64,000 bases of DNA from Halomonas dongshanensis. Lineage in GTDB: Bacteria; Pseudomonadota; Gammaproteobacteria; Pseudomonadales; Halomonadaceae. The translations under genes were made by a program, and so were the position numbers. Positions within the stretch are counted from its first letter, which is position 1; every line of letters starts with the position of its first letter. The DNA is taken from positions 310,001 through 374,000 of the forward strand of contig NZ_JAJISC010000002.1 in NCBI RefSeq assembly GCF_024790395.1. Direction: 5' to 3'. Positions 1 through 8,729 of this stretch are shown piece after piece. The notes under the pieces were generated by a model, which saw nothing but the letters and a program-made list of their open reading frames with translations, ran no database searches and had not been told where the DNA came from.

Positions 1-66
1 ATTGGAGAGTTTGAGCCAGTGCAATCATTGACCGATTGGTAAAACAAGCAAAGGCTAACCGATCTT

Positions 67-91
67 AAAAAAAGGGCAGCTGCCGCCGCCC
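67..91 (-). terminator. Intrinsic terminator of the chemoreceptor gene
   Basis: Reading the minus strand, GGGCGGC and GCTGCCC form a 7-bp stem (one G-U pair) around a 4-base loop, followed by seven T. It begins 20 bases past the chemoreceptor stop codon. Bases 1-66 hold nothing I can recognise. Confidence 0.85.
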
Positions 92-110
92 TCAAAAATT
101 CTTTCGAAGG

Positions 111-1787
111 TTAGAACGCCTCCCACTCGGGCTCGCTGGTAGCGAGCGAGTGTGAGGGCAGCGTCGTTGGTTTTTCGCGCTTCGTTGAGTGGGTAAGTGA
201 GCGCGAGTGTACGCTATGGGATAGGGCTTGCGGTAAGGCGCCCTCGTGCAGCTTGAAGGCGCTGACCAGTTCGGCCAGTCGGGCAGCCTCCTCCTCCAGG
301 GCCGCCGAGGCGGTGCTGGTCTCTTCTACCAGCGATACGTTTTCCTGGGTGGTGGAGTCCATCTGTGCGATGGCCGTACTGACCTGAGCGATACCCGCCT
401 CCTGCTCTTTTGCCGCCATGGCGAGTTCCTGCATCATGTCGGTGATACGGCGAATGGCGGTATTGATTTCACCCATGCTTTCGCCATTACGTACTGCCTG
501 CTGCGCGCCTTGGGCAATGCGCCCGGCGATGTCTTCGATCAGCGTACGAATCTCTTTGGACGAGTTGGACGTCTTGGTCGCCAGTGAGCGCACTTCGCTG
601 GCAACGACGGCAAAGCCCCGCCCATGTTCGCCCGCCCGTGCTGCCTCGACCGAGGCGTTCAAGGCGAGAATATTGGTCTGGAAAGCGATGGCGTCGATCA
701 CCTGAACGATATCGTGGACCTTGTGCGACGTTGCTTCTAGCTCGTGCATCAGTTGGCTCGAACGCTCGGATTCGCTTTGGCCCACTTCGGCCTTATGGGC
801 AGCATCGACCGTTAGCTGTTCGGCCTGGCCCGCCGTCTCGGCATTTTGACGCACGATGGAGGAGATTTCGTCCATGCTGGCGGCGGTTTGTTGAAGCGCT
901 GCTGCCTGCTGCTCGGTACGTGAGGCGAGATCTTGGCTGCCGCTGGCGATCTGCTCCGAGCTCGACGCCACGGCACTGCTGCTTTGGCCAAGCGTTGCGA
1001 TCATCTGCTGCAGCTGTGTTTGCATCTCACGCATGGCGCTGAACAATCGTCCAATCTCGTTACGTCCACGCAGCGCCACCTGGCTGGTCAAATCCCCTTG
1101 TGCGATGCGTTCGCACAACGCCACGACGTTTTGCAGCGGTGTGACGATGATGCGGTTGATGACCAGCATTACCAGCGCGAAGAGTACCAGCGCCAGTGCA
1201 ATCAAGCCGCCGCCGATATAGGTATCCCGCTGGCTGGTGCGCTGCGCCTGAGAAGCCGTCTCTTGAGCAAACGCCTGCGCGTAGCCATTGAAGCTGCGCA
1301 CGCTGTCGGTAAAGGTGTCGAACGTTTGATTGAGGCGTTCACGGTGGCCAATGAGTGCTGCAAAGTTACCCTGGGCAAGATCGTCACGCAGCGCACTATT
1401 CATCAAACGCGCATACTCGCCAACCAGCGTATCGGCAAGCGTTGCACGCGGCGAACTTGGATCGATCTCGATGGCGTCAAATTCACCCATACGTGTGTCC
1501 GCTCGTTCGAGCGCCGCTCGGGCAGTGTTCAGGGTCGACTCGGCGAGCGCGTCTTCGCCGCGCTGAATGTACTCTTGGTAGCGAGCCAGCCGAACTCGCA
1601 CCTCCATTAGATTGACTTCTACGCGGTTGATATAGATCACTTGGCGTGCGGCTACCTCGTCGAGCTGGTTCAGGCTGTGAACGGCCGCATGTTCGGCCTT
1701 CATCCCAAGCAGCGTGGCGATGATCAGCATCGCCACCAGCAGCCCAAGGGCGCTGGCCAGGGCATATTTCACAGGAAGGTTCTTCAT
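111..1787 (-). CDS. Methyl-accepting chemotaxis protein with C-terminal pentapeptide tether
   Basis: This 558-residue inner-membrane chemoreceptor signals to CheA/CheW. Transmembrane helices lie near residues 8-28 and 190-212 and flank a periplasmic four-helix-type sensor. A HAMP domain follows at about 212-265, then the cytoplasmic signalling hairpin, whose conserved tip [11 protein letters not shown] is at about 367-377. The last residues are EWEAF, which fits the xWxxF pentapeptide that recruits CheR/CheB in high-abundance receptors such as Tsr and Tar. I chose the ATG at 1787 because it is preceded by GAGGAC and begins the TM1 leader. The longer in-frame start at 1886 would run through the terminator of the upstream gene. 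The ligand cannot be told from sequence. Confidence 0.95.
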   Translation of the reverse strand: MKNLPVKYALASALGLLVAMLIIATLLGMKAEHAAVHSLNQLDEVAARQVIYINRVEVNLMEVRVRLARYQEYIQRGEDALAESTLNTARAALERADTRMGEFDAIEIDPSSPRATLADTLVGEYARLMNSALRDDLAQGNFAALIGHRERLNQTFDTFTDSVRSFNGYAQAFAQETASQAQRTSQRDTYIGGGLIALALVLFALVMLVINRIIVTPLQNVVALCERIAQGDLTSQVALRGRNEIGRLFSAMREMQTQLQQMIATLGQSSSAVASSSEQIASGSQDLASRTEQQAAALQQTAASMDEISSIVRQNAETAGQAEQLTVDAAHKAEVGQSESERSSQLMHELEATSHKVHDIVQVIDAIAFQTNILALNASVEAARAGEHGRGFAVVASEVRSLATKTSNSSKEIRTLIEDIAGRIAQGAQQAVRNGESMGEINTAIRRITDMMQELAMAAKEQEAGIAQVSTAIAQMDSTTQENVSLVEETSTASAALEEEAARLAELVSAFKLHEGALPQALSHSVHSRSLTHSTKREKPTTLPSHSLATSEPEWEAF

Positions 1788-1834
1788 AGTGTCGTGTCCT
1801 CGAATGAGGTAGTAGGGAGCAACGCGCAATGCGC

Positions 1835-1869
1835 AAAAAAAGCGCCCCACGTCGTAGAACGTGAGGCGC
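1835..1869 (-). terminator. Intrinsic terminator after the GNAT gene
   Basis: The minus strand shows an 11-bp stem (GCGCCTCACGT with ACGTGGGGCGC, one wobble pair), a 6-base loop and then seven T. It closes the oxidoreductase-acetyltransferase operon and separates it from the chemoreceptor. Confidence 0.9.
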
Positions 1870-1958
1870 CTGTTACTTATCGGCACGGCAAGAAAAGAGT
1901 TAAGTTATTGATGAAAAAACAGGGGCAGGTGCTGTGACGTCATTTGTGAGGAAACACG

Positions 1959-2453
1959 TTAGAGCGCCTTATGCATCACATGAATATCGACCAGCCCCTG
2001 CGACGGGTGATCGAATGCCTGGGGCACGGTGCCCACGATGGTAAACCCTAAGCGCTGCCATAGCGCGACGGCCACCTCGTTGGTGCTGACCACGGCGTTG
2101 AACTGCATGGCTAAAAAGCCTGCTTCTCGCGCTATGGTTTGCGAGTGCTCACACATGGTGCGCGCCACACCCTGGCCACGGGCCTTGTCGCTGACCATGT
2201 AGCCGCAGTTGCTGACGTGGCGGCCGGGGCCTTGAGCGTTGGCTTTCAGATAGTAGGACCCTAGTATCTGGCCGCTTGCATTCTTGGCGGCGAAGGTGAA
2301 GGCGGGCATTTGGCACCAGAGCGTATAGGCCGCGTCAACATCGATCTCAGGGTCGATGGCGTAAGTTTCTTTAGCGGCAACGATCGCCTGAAACGTAGGC
2401 CAGAAGGCGTTGAAATCGTCGCGTGTCATAGGCGTCAAGGTAATGGCCGACAT
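1959..2453 (-). CDS. GNAT family N-acetyltransferase
   Basis: This is a 164-residue single-domain acetyltransferase, the usual size for a stand-alone GNAT. The acetyl-CoA-binding motif A is seen as DKARGQGVARTM in the middle of the protein, after a strand of the type YYLKAN and before AREAGF. The fold uses acetyl-CoA to acetylate an amine, but the substrate is not apparent. The start at 2453 has AAGGA eight bases upstream. The gene begins 25 bp after the stop of the flavin-dependent oxidoreductase on the same strand, so the two are probably cotranscribed. A strong terminator follows. Confidence 0.85.
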   Translation of the reverse strand: MSAITLTPMTRDDFNAFWPTFQAIVAAKETYAIDPEIDVDAAYTLWCQMPAFTFAAKNASGQILGSYYLKANAQGPGRHVSNCGYMVSDKARGQGVARTMCEHSQTIAREAGFLAMQFNAVVSTNEVAVALWQRLGFTIVGTVPQAFDHPSQGLVDIHVMHKAL

Positions 2454-2478
2454 GGCGTTTCCTTATGCTGGGAGAGGG

Positions 2479-3471
2479 TTATCGCGCGATATCGGCAACG
2501 ATTTCGTAGCTTCGCAGACGCGCCTGATGGTCGAAGAAGTCGCTATTGATCATCAACTCGTCGGCTTCGGTTCGGGCTTGGAAAGCTTCGAGCTCCGCTT
2601 TGACGGTGTCGGGACCACCGATGATCGCTGCGCCAAGGAACTGACTCACCTGGCTGCGCTCCATCGGTGTCCAATCCAAGCTGTCGACCGGGGGTTGGGA
2701 AAGCGTGGGGCGGCCGCGAATCAAATTGAGGAATTTCTGCTGTGCCGTGGTCGCGAGGTAGTGGGCCATGTCATCGGACTCGGCGGCCATCACCGGCAGC
2801 CCGACCATGGCGTAGGGCTTGTCCAAGTGCGCCGACGGTTTGAACTGGCTGCGATAGAGATGCAGCGCTTCGAACAGATACCCAGGCGCGAACTGGGCAG
2901 CGAAAGCAAAAGGCAGACCCAGTTTGGCGGCAAGCTGGGCACTGTAGCCGCTCGACCCTAAAAGCCAGATGGGCACCTGGGTGCCTTGACCAGGCACGGC
3001 CTTGACGCGCTGGCCAGGTTCGGCGTCGGCGAGATAGCGGCGTAGCTCCGCCAGCATCTCGGGAAAGTCCTCGGCCCCGGCATGGGGGTGGCGACGCATG
3101 GCCTGCATGGTCGCGCCGTCCGAGCCGGGCGCACGGCCAAGACCCAGATCGATGCGCCCTGGGTAGAGCGTCTCCAGCGTGCCGAACTGCTCGGCGATCA
3201 CCAGCGGAGGATGGTTGGGCAACATGATGCCGCCAGAGCCTAGGCGGATGGTCGAGGTTTGGCCTGCCAAGTGGCCAATCAGCACCGCGGTCGCCGCACT
3301 GGCGATGCCTTCGATATTGTGGTGTTCGGCAAGCCAGTAGCGCCGGTAGCCCAGCGCTTCGGTGCGTTGGGCGAGTTCGACACTGTGCTGGAAGGTTTCA
3401 GCAACGCTTCCGCCCTGGCGAATCGGGGCAAGGTCGAGAACGGATAGGGCAGTGGACGCGAGCGGGCTCAT
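2479..3471 (-). CDS. Luciferase-like (LLM class) flavin-dependent oxidoreductase
   Basis: A 330-residue protein of the bacterial luciferase-like monooxygenase superfamily, resembling the YhbW/MsnO8 group. Family signatures are [13 protein letters not shown] at the N terminus, RYWLAEHHN at about residue 45, the glycine-rich [14 protein letters not shown], and [13 protein letters not shown]. Such TIM-barrel enzymes use reduced FMN, usually supplied by a separate reductase. The physiological substrate of this subgroup is generally unknown. It is the first gene of a two-gene minus-strand operon with the acetyltransferase. Confidence 0.9.
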   Translation of the reverse strand: MSPLASTALSVLDLAPIRQGGSVAETFQHSVELAQRTEALGYRRYWLAEHHNIEGIASAATAVLIGHLAGQTSTIRLGSGGIMLPNHPPLVIAEQFGTLETLYPGRIDLGLGRAPGSDGATMQAMRRHPHAGAEDFPEMLAELRRYLADAEPGQRVKAVPGQGTQVPIWLLGSSGYSAQLAAKLGLPFAFAAQFAPGYLFEALHLYRSQFKPSAHLDKPYAMVGLPVMAAESDDMAHYLATTAQQKFLNLIRGRPTLSQPPVDSLDWTPMERSQVSQFLGAAIIGGPDTVKAELEAFQARTEADELMINSDFFDHQARLRSYEIVADIAR

Positions 3472-3559
3472 GCATCACCTCATCGGTCGAATTGAGCGAG
3501 ATCCAAGGTTATGCGGCCGATGGTTAGGATTTGCAAGGGTCGCCCCGCTCACAACACTC

Positions 3560-4840
3560 TTACGTAAGCCCGCCGCCCTTGGGCGTGAGCATGGTGGAAA
3601 GATCGAGAATCGACTGCGCCATATCGGCCATGCTGCGGCTTTGATCCATCGAGGTTTTGCGCAAAAAGCGGTAGGCCTGCTCTTCGCTCATCTGCTGGTG
3701 CGCCATGATCACGCCTTTGGCACGCTCGACCAGTTTGCGCTCGCGCAGTGCCTTGCGGGTATTTTCGAGCTCGTCACTCAAGTTTTGCAGGCGGCTCGCC
3801 TGAGCCTGGGTAAGCTCCACCAGGGAGCGACCGAGGTTAGATGTCAGCATGCTCTCGGTCAGCTCCCCCAGCGGCGTTTGGGTATCGCTAATCCCCAGTA
3901 GCTGCGCGCAGGGCGCGTTTGGCGTGCGGCGGGGCGTCTTGCGTGCGTGTTCGAGCGACGCTTGGGCGCGCTCGATCTTACGATGGCAAAGGGCGGTGAG
4001 TTGTGCGGTCAAGCCGTCTTCGAGGGTTTTTAGGGCGTCGATACGCTGGGTGGTCAGCGCGTACCAAACGTCGCGCGTCTCGTTCTGACGCTCACCCGAA
4101 AGGGGCGCCGATGGATCCGTTCGCCCCGCGAGCGCGCGTAGCGCTTCGATATCGCGATAACACGCAGCGGGCAGGGCATTGTGCCACTCGTCCTGGGTCT
4201 CGCTGGGGGCGAACTCGAGAAAGGTATCCAGGCAGCGCTGCTGATCGATGATCAGGCGTTTGTGTAGTGCGCGGTGCGTGGCATCGAAATGGCCTTGGGT
4301 AAACCCATAGGCGCCGCAGGCGCGCTCCTGGCCCGCGAGCTCCTTGCCCTGCATGAGGTGAAAGATAGCGACCAGGGTGCGAGTGATCTCGGGATCGGCC
4401 GAACTGTCGGCTGCATCGAACACCACCGCCAAGAGCCCGCTGATCAGCTGGTTGAAGGCTTGGGTAGCAGCGTCGGGCTTGATGGCAAAGCCCTCGACCG
4501 CCGTGCGCAGCGCAGGCAGTTCGTCCAGGGCAAACCACAGCGCGGCGATACGATGAAGGAGTCGCGGCGATGCCTGGGGGCGCGCCTCGGCGCTCAAGGC
4601 CTCCAACCGCTCGCGCATGATCGCTTCGGCCTCGCGGCTATCGGCGAGATAACGCGTGCGGCGCTCGGCAAAGCGCTGACCACGAGAGGCTAGATAGATG
4701 GTCGAAGCGCCGCGCTCGCGCTGTAGCCGATGAATGAAGCGGCTAATGTCACCGACGATGGCGCTCGCCATGGCGAGGTGCGTGAAGTGCTCGATCTCGG
4801 ATCGAATGGCGGTCAACAGCAGCTGCTGCGCTGACGACAT
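3560..4840 (-). CDS. nasR: NasR-type nitrate-responsive antiterminator (NIT-ANTAR)
   Basis: A 426-residue regulator. The N-terminal two thirds resemble the all-helical NIT nitrate/nitrite-sensing domain, including the typical RLQRERGASTIYLASRG near residue 38. The C-terminal 60 residues are an ANTAR RNA-binding domain (LVERAKGVIMAHQQMSEEQA followed by RFLRKTSM). In the Klebsiella model NasR binds a leader RNA when nitrate is present and prevents termination before the nitrate-assimilation genes. It lies 82 bp downstream of the NarK-type transporter on the same strand, with a terminator between them. A candidate ANTAR RNA target is in the transporter leader (6351-6388). The start has GGGGGAG upstream. 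Confidence 0.9.
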   Translation of the reverse strand: MSSAQQLLLTAIRSEIEHFTHLAMASAIVGDISRFIHRLQRERGASTIYLASRGQRFAERRTRYLADSREAEAIMRERLEALSAEARPQASPRLLHRIAALWFALDELPALRTAVEGFAIKPDAATQAFNQLISGLLAVVFDAADSSADPEITRTLVAIFHLMQGKELAGQERACGAYGFTQGHFDATHRALHKRLIIDQQRCLDTFLEFAPSETQDEWHNALPAACYRDIEALRALAGRTDPSAPLSGERQNETRDVWYALTTQRIDALKTLEDGLTAQLTALCHRKIERAQASLEHARKTPRRTPNAPCAQLLGISDTQTPLGELTESMLTSNLGRSLVELTQAQASRLQNLSDELENTRKALRERKLVERAKGVIMAHQQMSEEQAYRFLRKTSMDQSRSMADMAQSILDLSTMLTPKGGGLT

Positions 4841-4856
4841 GATGGACTCCCCCTAG

Positions 4857-4892
4857 CAAAAACGCCTTACCCTGCAATTGCAGAGCAAGGCG
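4857..4892 (-). terminator. Terminator between nitrate transporter and nasR
   Basis: On the minus strand CGCCTT pairs with AAGGCG and an inner CTGCAA pairs with TTGCAG, followed by GTTTTTG. It probably limits read-through from the transporter into nasR. I see no hexaloop of ANTAR type in it. Confidence 0.75.
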
Positions 4893-4922
4893 TGCAAGCG
4901 TTGATACCTGCGCTGTGCCAGA

Positions 4923-6275
4923 TCAGCGCAGTGACAATGTACCCGTCGCCGCCTCACGGTTGGCGGCTTTGGCGTAGGCATCGGCTTCTTCGGCCTCTAC
5001 TTCTTCGCTAAAGCGTACCACTAGAACACAGCTGGCGAGCACCAGCACGCAGAGCCCCAGGTAGAAAAGCCCCTGCTGATAGCTCAGGTTTTCACTGCGA
5101 AACAGAAAGGCTGCCGATACGGCCCCCACGTTGCCCCCGGCACCGACGATACCGGCCACCGCGCCCAAGGCTTTCTTGTTGATGAAGGGGACGACGCCGA
5201 AGGTAGCGCCTTCGGCCATCTGCACGAACAGGCTGAACACCAGCATGATGCCGATGGCGAGACTCAGCACGTGCATTTGCGAGAAAGCCACCAGCGCGAT
5301 CCCTTCGCACACCAAGGCAATGAAGAGCCAGCGCACGCGGCCTTTGAGCCCAGCCTGACGGGCAAAAAGATCGGAAAAGACGCCGCCCAAGGTGCGGGCG
5401 AAGATGTTCATTAGCCCAAAAAGACCGGCGATGAGCCCTGCCGTTGCCAGGGTCAGGTCGAAGTGATCGAAAAAGTAGATGGCGGCTATGTTGTTGATGG
5501 TCAGCTCGACGCCAAAGCAGAGCCCGTAGACCACGAACAGTGCCCATACGCGAATATCCTTGGCCGCCGCCAGAAAGCTCGTTGCCGCACCGTGTTCACC
5601 CTTGGCCTCCGGGAGTTCGCCGCGCGCGCGCAGGTCGCTGAAATTACCGTCGGGGGCGTCTTGGGTAAACAGCCAATAGCCAATGCCGGTTGCGAACATG
5701 ACGATACCGGGCACCACCATGGCCAGGCGCCAGCCAAGCGTTTCGCTCACGCCGAGCATCAAAAGCCCTGATAGGATTAGCGGCATCAGCATTTGTGTGG
5801 TGCCGCCGCCGAGATTACCCCACCCCGCGCTGGTGGCATTGGCGGTGCCCACCACGTTGGGCGCGAACATCATCGTCGTGTGGTACTGGGTAATCACGAA
5901 AGAGGCGCCGATGGCGCCGATGGCCAAGCGCGCGAGCAAGAAACTTTCGAAGCTGTCGGCAAAGCCAATGCTCATGACCGGCAGCGACCCTAAAAGCAAA
6001 AGCCCTGTATAGGTCTTGCGTGGCCCCAGGCGGTCGCAAAGCAGGCCAATGAGCAGTCTGACGATGACGGTGATGGCCACCGAGGCGATGATGGTATTAC
6101 CGATTTGCGTTTGGGTTAGGGCGAGATCTTCACGCACGATGGCCATGAGCGGAGCGATGCCGAACCAGCCAAAAAAGCAGACGTGAAAGGCGAACCAAGA
6201 GAAGTGGAAGGCGCGCATTTGCGGCGTGGAAAAATCGAGCAGCCGGATGCGGGACGCTTTGTTGCGAATGTTCAT
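4923..6275 (-). CDS. NarK/NasA-type MFS nitrate transporter
   Basis: A major-facilitator protein of about 450 residues with roughly twelve hydrophobic segments. Features typical of NarK/NasA nitrate-nitrite transporters are HVCFFGWFGIAPLM in TM1, the conserved arginine region RLLIGLLCDRLGPRKTY, and the glycine-rich nitrate signature SAGWGNLGGGTTQM. It imports nitrate for assimilation. GTG (6287) and ATG (6278) starts are also possible in frame. I prefer the ATG at 6275 because GAGG lies six bases upstream. The gene is preceded by a long leader with a sigma-54 promoter and ANTAR-like hairpins, and is followed by nasR. The assimilatory nitrate reductase genes are not in this window. Confidence 0.9.
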   Translation of the reverse strand: MNIRNKASRIRLLDFSTPQMRAFHFSWFAFHVCFFGWFGIAPLMAIVREDLALTQTQIGNTIIASVAITVIVRLLIGLLCDRLGPRKTYTGLLLLGSLPVMSIGFADSFESFLLARLAIGAIGASFVITQYHTTMMFAPNVVGTANATSAGWGNLGGGTTQMLMPLILSGLLMLGVSETLGWRLAMVVPGIVMFATGIGYWLFTQDAPDGNFSDLRARGELPEAKGEHGAATSFLAAAKDIRVWALFVVYGLCFGVELTINNIAAIYFFDHFDLTLATAGLIAGLFGLMNIFARTLGGVFSDLFARQAGLKGRVRWLFIALVCEGIALVAFSQMHVLSLAIGIMLVFSLFVQMAEGATFGVVPFINKKALGAVAGIVGAGGNVGAVSAAFLFRSENLSYQQGLFYLGLCVLVLASCVLVVRFSEEVEAEEADAYAKAANREAATGTLSLR

Positions 6276-6306
6276 CATGAGCCTCACGGAGTCATAAGCG
6301 CGTTGA

Positions 6307-6339
6307 TCGATACGCAGCGTCTACGACGCGAGGTATCGA
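6307..6339 (-). promoter_or_regulatory. Leader stem-loop before the nitrate transporter start
   Basis: The minus strand shows TCGATAC pairing with GTATCGA and an inner GCGTC pairing with GACGC around a GTA loop. It sits just downstream of the ANTAR-like hairpins and about 30 bases before the start codon. It occupies the place of the terminator in NasR leaders but lacks a T-run, so termination here would have to be non-canonical, or the hairpin acts on translation. Confidence 0.5.
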
Positions 6340-6350
6340 CATGAACGTGT

Positions 6351-6388
6351 CCTTCGCCTTTGAAGGTCAGGTTCGACGCACTCGTACC
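6351..6388 (-). promoter_or_regulatory. Candidate ANTAR (NasR) RNA target, two tandem hairpins
   Basis: Minus-strand RNA: CCUUC-AAAGGC-GAAGG (6351-6366) is a perfect 5-bp stem with a hexaloop carrying A1 and G4, the consensus of ANTAR targets. Immediately 5' (6370-6388) is a second stem (GGU and CG paired with CG and ACC, one A-A mismatch) whose loop begins AGUGCG. The second loop fits less well because A and U could close it. A nasR gene lies downstream in the same locus. Confidence 0.6.
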
Positions 6389-6445
6389 CATGGGGCCTGG
6401 TCCACGCCTAGTGTGCCCCTGCGGTGCAGGGTGCCCAGCTCACCA

Positions 6446-6461
6446 AGCAAAGCTTTCGCCA
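6446..6461 (-). promoter_or_regulatory. Sigma-54 promoter of the nitrate transporter
   Basis: The minus strand reads TGGCGAAAGCTTTGCT. This has GG-N10-GC spacing and matches TGGC-N7-TTGCT, the RpoN consensus. The start would be near 6435, giving a leader of about 160 bases that contains the ANTAR-like hairpins. Confidence 0.7.
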
Positions 6462-6537
6462 TTAGGAATAAAGATTTTTTATTTCAGTTGGTTAATGATA
6501 GTTGTCGAGAATGTCTATCATCTTTTTCCAGACTGCT

Positions 6538-6595
6538 TGCACCAGAGCGCGAGCCGCTAAGGGCTGAAAGCGCCGAGCCGCCATTTTTTGGTGCA
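6538..6595 (-). promoter_or_regulatory. Candidate NtrC upstream activating sites
   Basis: Two elements lie 80-130 bp upstream of the RpoN promoter. At 6578-6595 the minus strand reads TGCACC-N6-TGGCGG, close to the NtrC consensus TGCACY-N5-RGTGCA. At 6538-6544 there is an isolated TGGTGCA half-site. The position is typical for NtrC enhancers. Confidence 0.5.
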
Positions 6596-6613
6596 GCGCA
6601 GCTTCGAAAAGAC

Positions 6614-7630
6614 CTAACCGCTATAGACGGTATCGATATCCAGCGTTGAGCGCTCGCCGAGGGCGTCGAAGTTCTCCTCGAGCCAGCGCTCGGCCGAAGT
6701 GCGGCCCAGATCGAAAAGGTGGGTGAGAAAGGGCCATTCGGCGTTCATCTTGCTCGACACCGAAAGCGTCTCCAGCGCCTGCTCGCCGCTGATACGGTGG
6801 AACAGCGCACGCTGGTAGCAGTTGTCAATGCCCTCTTGTTCGAGCGCGCGCTTGAGTAGCGCGATCATGCGTATCTCTTTTATTAGCGAGGAGTTGAAGG
6901 TGATCTCATTGAGCCGGTTCATGATCGCTGGCGCCGTGGTGGGTAGTTCTTCACGGCTAACGGGGTTGATCTGTACCAGCAAAATGTCGCGGGCGCTACA
7001 CTCCTCCATCAGTGGAAAGAGCGCGGGATTGCCCATGTAACCGCCATCCCAATAGGCCTCGCCGTCGATCTCCACGGCTTGAAACATGAACGGCAAGCAG
7101 GCCGAGGCCATGACCGCTTCGACGCTCATCTCTTCGCGGCGAAAGACCCGCTGCTTGCCACTGCGTACGTTGGTGGCGGCGACGAATAGCTTGAGCCGCT
7201 GACAGCGCCGCACGCGTTCGAAATCGACGTGGTTATCGACGATCTCCTTGAGCGGATTGAGGTTGAGGGGGTTGAACTGATAGGGCGATACTAGGCGGCT
7301 GAGCATGTCCAGGGCGACGTAGCCGGGCGAATAATCGAGGCTCCAGTTGCCGGTGAGCACGTCTAGGGGCGAGCGGCGCACGGGGCTCGCCATGGCGGCG
7401 TGGCTCACCGCGCGCCAGAAGTCGTGCAGCGCTTGGCGGGCGGTCTCTTTATCGCCACGGGTGAGGGCGTCGGCCATGATGACGCCGTTCATCGCGCCGG
7501 CGCTTGTGCCGCTGATACCTTCGAGTTCGATGCGATCGTCTTCCAGTAAACGATCGATGATGCCCCATGTATAAGCACCGTGGGCGCCGCCGCCCTGAAG
7601 CGCAAGGTCGAGTTTTTTGACGTCCGCCAT
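6614..7630 (-). CDS. Patatin-like phospholipase (RssA-type)
   Basis: A 338-residue patatin-fold serine hydrolase. The oxyanion-hole glycine loop GGGAHGAYTWG is at residues 13-23, the nucleophile motif GTSAG puts Ser at 43, and the second dyad residue is Asp195 in DGGYMGN. Such cytoplasmic enzymes act as lipid acyl hydrolases. The specific substrate is unknown. There is no signal peptide. The ATG at 7630 has GGAGGAG upstream. The gene stands alone: 118 bp separate it from the upstream minus-strand gene, and the control region of the nitrate transporter follows directly. Confidence 0.9.
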   Translation of the reverse strand: MADVKKLDLALQGGGAHGAYTWGIIDRLLEDDRIELEGISGTSAGAMNGVIMADALTRGDKETARQALHDFWRAVSHAAMASPVRRSPLDVLTGNWSLDYSPGYVALDMLSRLVSPYQFNPLNLNPLKEIVDNHVDFERVRRCQRLKLFVAATNVRSGKQRVFRREEMSVEAVMASACLPFMFQAVEIDGEAYWDGGYMGNPALFPLMEECSARDILLVQINPVSREELPTTAPAIMNRLNEITFNSSLIKEIRMIALLKRALEQEGIDNCYQRALFHRISGEQALETLSVSSKMNAEWPFLTHLFDLGRTSAERWLEENFDALGERSTLDIDTVYSG

Positions 7631-7748
7631 TCTCGGCTCTCCTCCATTTGTCTGCTCGGTTCAGCATGGCAGCTAGGCAGCAGGGGCGCGAGGTGTTTTG
7701 CAGTGCAGCAAAGATAAAGCGTGAAGCGATATTCGATACGTCTATTGG

Positions 7749-8486
7749 CTAGCGGCTGGCGAGTTGCGTGGCAGCGGCATTGGGGCAGTGCAAGAAAGCC
7801 GAACTCGCCAACCACTCGGCATCGGGGTAGTAGGCGAATACGTACTGATCCTCTTTGAGACTATCGATCAGCGGATAGGTGACCGCTTCACGCACGGCAG
7901 GGCAGCCGTGGCTGCGGCCGAGGCGTCCGGTTTTAGCGATGAAAGCATCACTGACATAGTCGGCGCCGTGAATAACGATGGCGCGCTGATAAGCGAGATC
8001 GTTGACTTCGGGTTCGAGTCCTTCCAGGCGCAGAGAGTAGCCGTTACGGCCATAGTAGCTGTTCATGGTGCGAAATAGCCCCAGGCTCGACTGGTGGCTC
8101 TCTGGCGTATTAGAGAAGCTGTCGGCGAGCGCGTCGCCGGAGCCCTGGCCATGAGAGACGAGCTCTTCGAACAATAGAGCGTGGCGGTGCAGATCGAAAA
8201 CCCAGAGCCGCGGCTCGCTGGAGGGCAGCGAGTAGTCGATTACCGCCAATCGCTCGGCGTAGGGGTCGGCGCAGCTCATGGCCTGCGCGGCCAGGCGCAG
8301 TGCCTCGGGCGAGGCCGAAGGGGCGAGCTGACGCAGTTGTTGGTAAAGCGGCGACACCCCGGCGGGCGGCGCGACATGCATCTGGGCGAAAAAGCTGGAG
8401 GCGTGAGCGGTGAGCGGAGTGAGCGCAAGCCAAAGCCAAAGCCAAAGCGCACAGGTGACACCTGCGCCGATAAAGCGTGAAAGCAT
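7749..8486 (-). CDS. Secreted L,D-transpeptidase-fold protein (YkuD_2 type)
   Basis: A 245-residue exported protein with a hydrophobic signal segment at residues 10-30 ending in AHASS. The catalytic region resembles the murein L,D-transpeptidase catalytic family YkuD_2: HGADYV near His173 and RSHGCPAVR with Cys195, a variant of the SHGC(I/V)R motif. It should act on peptidoglycan in the periplasm, though whether as transpeptidase or carboxypeptidase is unclear. It is divergent from ldtD across 243 bp. A 15-bp tandem repeat lies 8-37 bp upstream of its start. Confidence 0.85.
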   Translation of the reverse strand: MLSRFIGAGVTCALWLWLWLALTPLTAHASSFFAQMHVAPPAGVSPLYQQLRQLAPSASPEALRLAAQAMSCADPYAERLAVIDYSLPSSEPRLWVFDLHRHALLFEELVSHGQGSGDALADSFSNTPESHQSSLGLFRTMNSYYGRNGYSLRLEGLEPEVNDLAYQRAIVIHGADYVSDAFIAKTGRLGRSHGCPAVREAVTYPLIDSLKEDQYVFAYYPDAEWLASSAFLHCPNAAATQLASR

Positions 8487-8493
8487 GATGTAA

Positions 8494-8523
8494 GAGCCTG
8501 TTATATAAGATACTGTTATATAA
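8494..8523 (-). repeat. Two-copy 15-bp tandem repeat upstream of the YkuD_2 gene
   Basis: GAGCCTGTTATATAA (8494-8508) and GATACTGTTATATAA (8509-8523) match at 13 of 15 positions. They lie just upstream of the start at 8486 and contribute AT-rich, -10-like sequence. Confidence 0.6.
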
Positions 8524-8729
8524 AAGTTAATCAGTAACGTTCGGCAACATTAAAACGCCAACGAACCCTAGCTAGCCGGGAACACGCTATGCTGAAGTAA
8601 AAGACGTCACGTAGAGGCGCTGGGCTGCGACGACATAGCGTGGCTAACGTAAAGCGAAGTGCAAAAAAGCCAGTTAAAAAAAAGCCAGGTAAAAAACAGC
8701 GCAAGGCATCATAACCCAAGGAGGGCGCC

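Noticed and set aside
933..1610. A 225-codon plus-strand open frame opposite the chemoreceptor
   Set aside because: It is antisense to a well-recognised receptor, has no ribosome site, and its residue content (rich in R, L, Q, H) is that of a shadow frame.
4857..4892. Considered as a second ANTAR target controlling nasR itself
   Set aside because: The structure is one long stem with a T-run and has no six-base loop with A1 and G4, so it is an ordinary terminator.
6378..6396. CCCATGGG palindrome and nearby GC-rich arms as a separate operator
   Set aside because: It is short, GC-rich and overlaps the ANTAR-like hairpin region, so it has no independent support.
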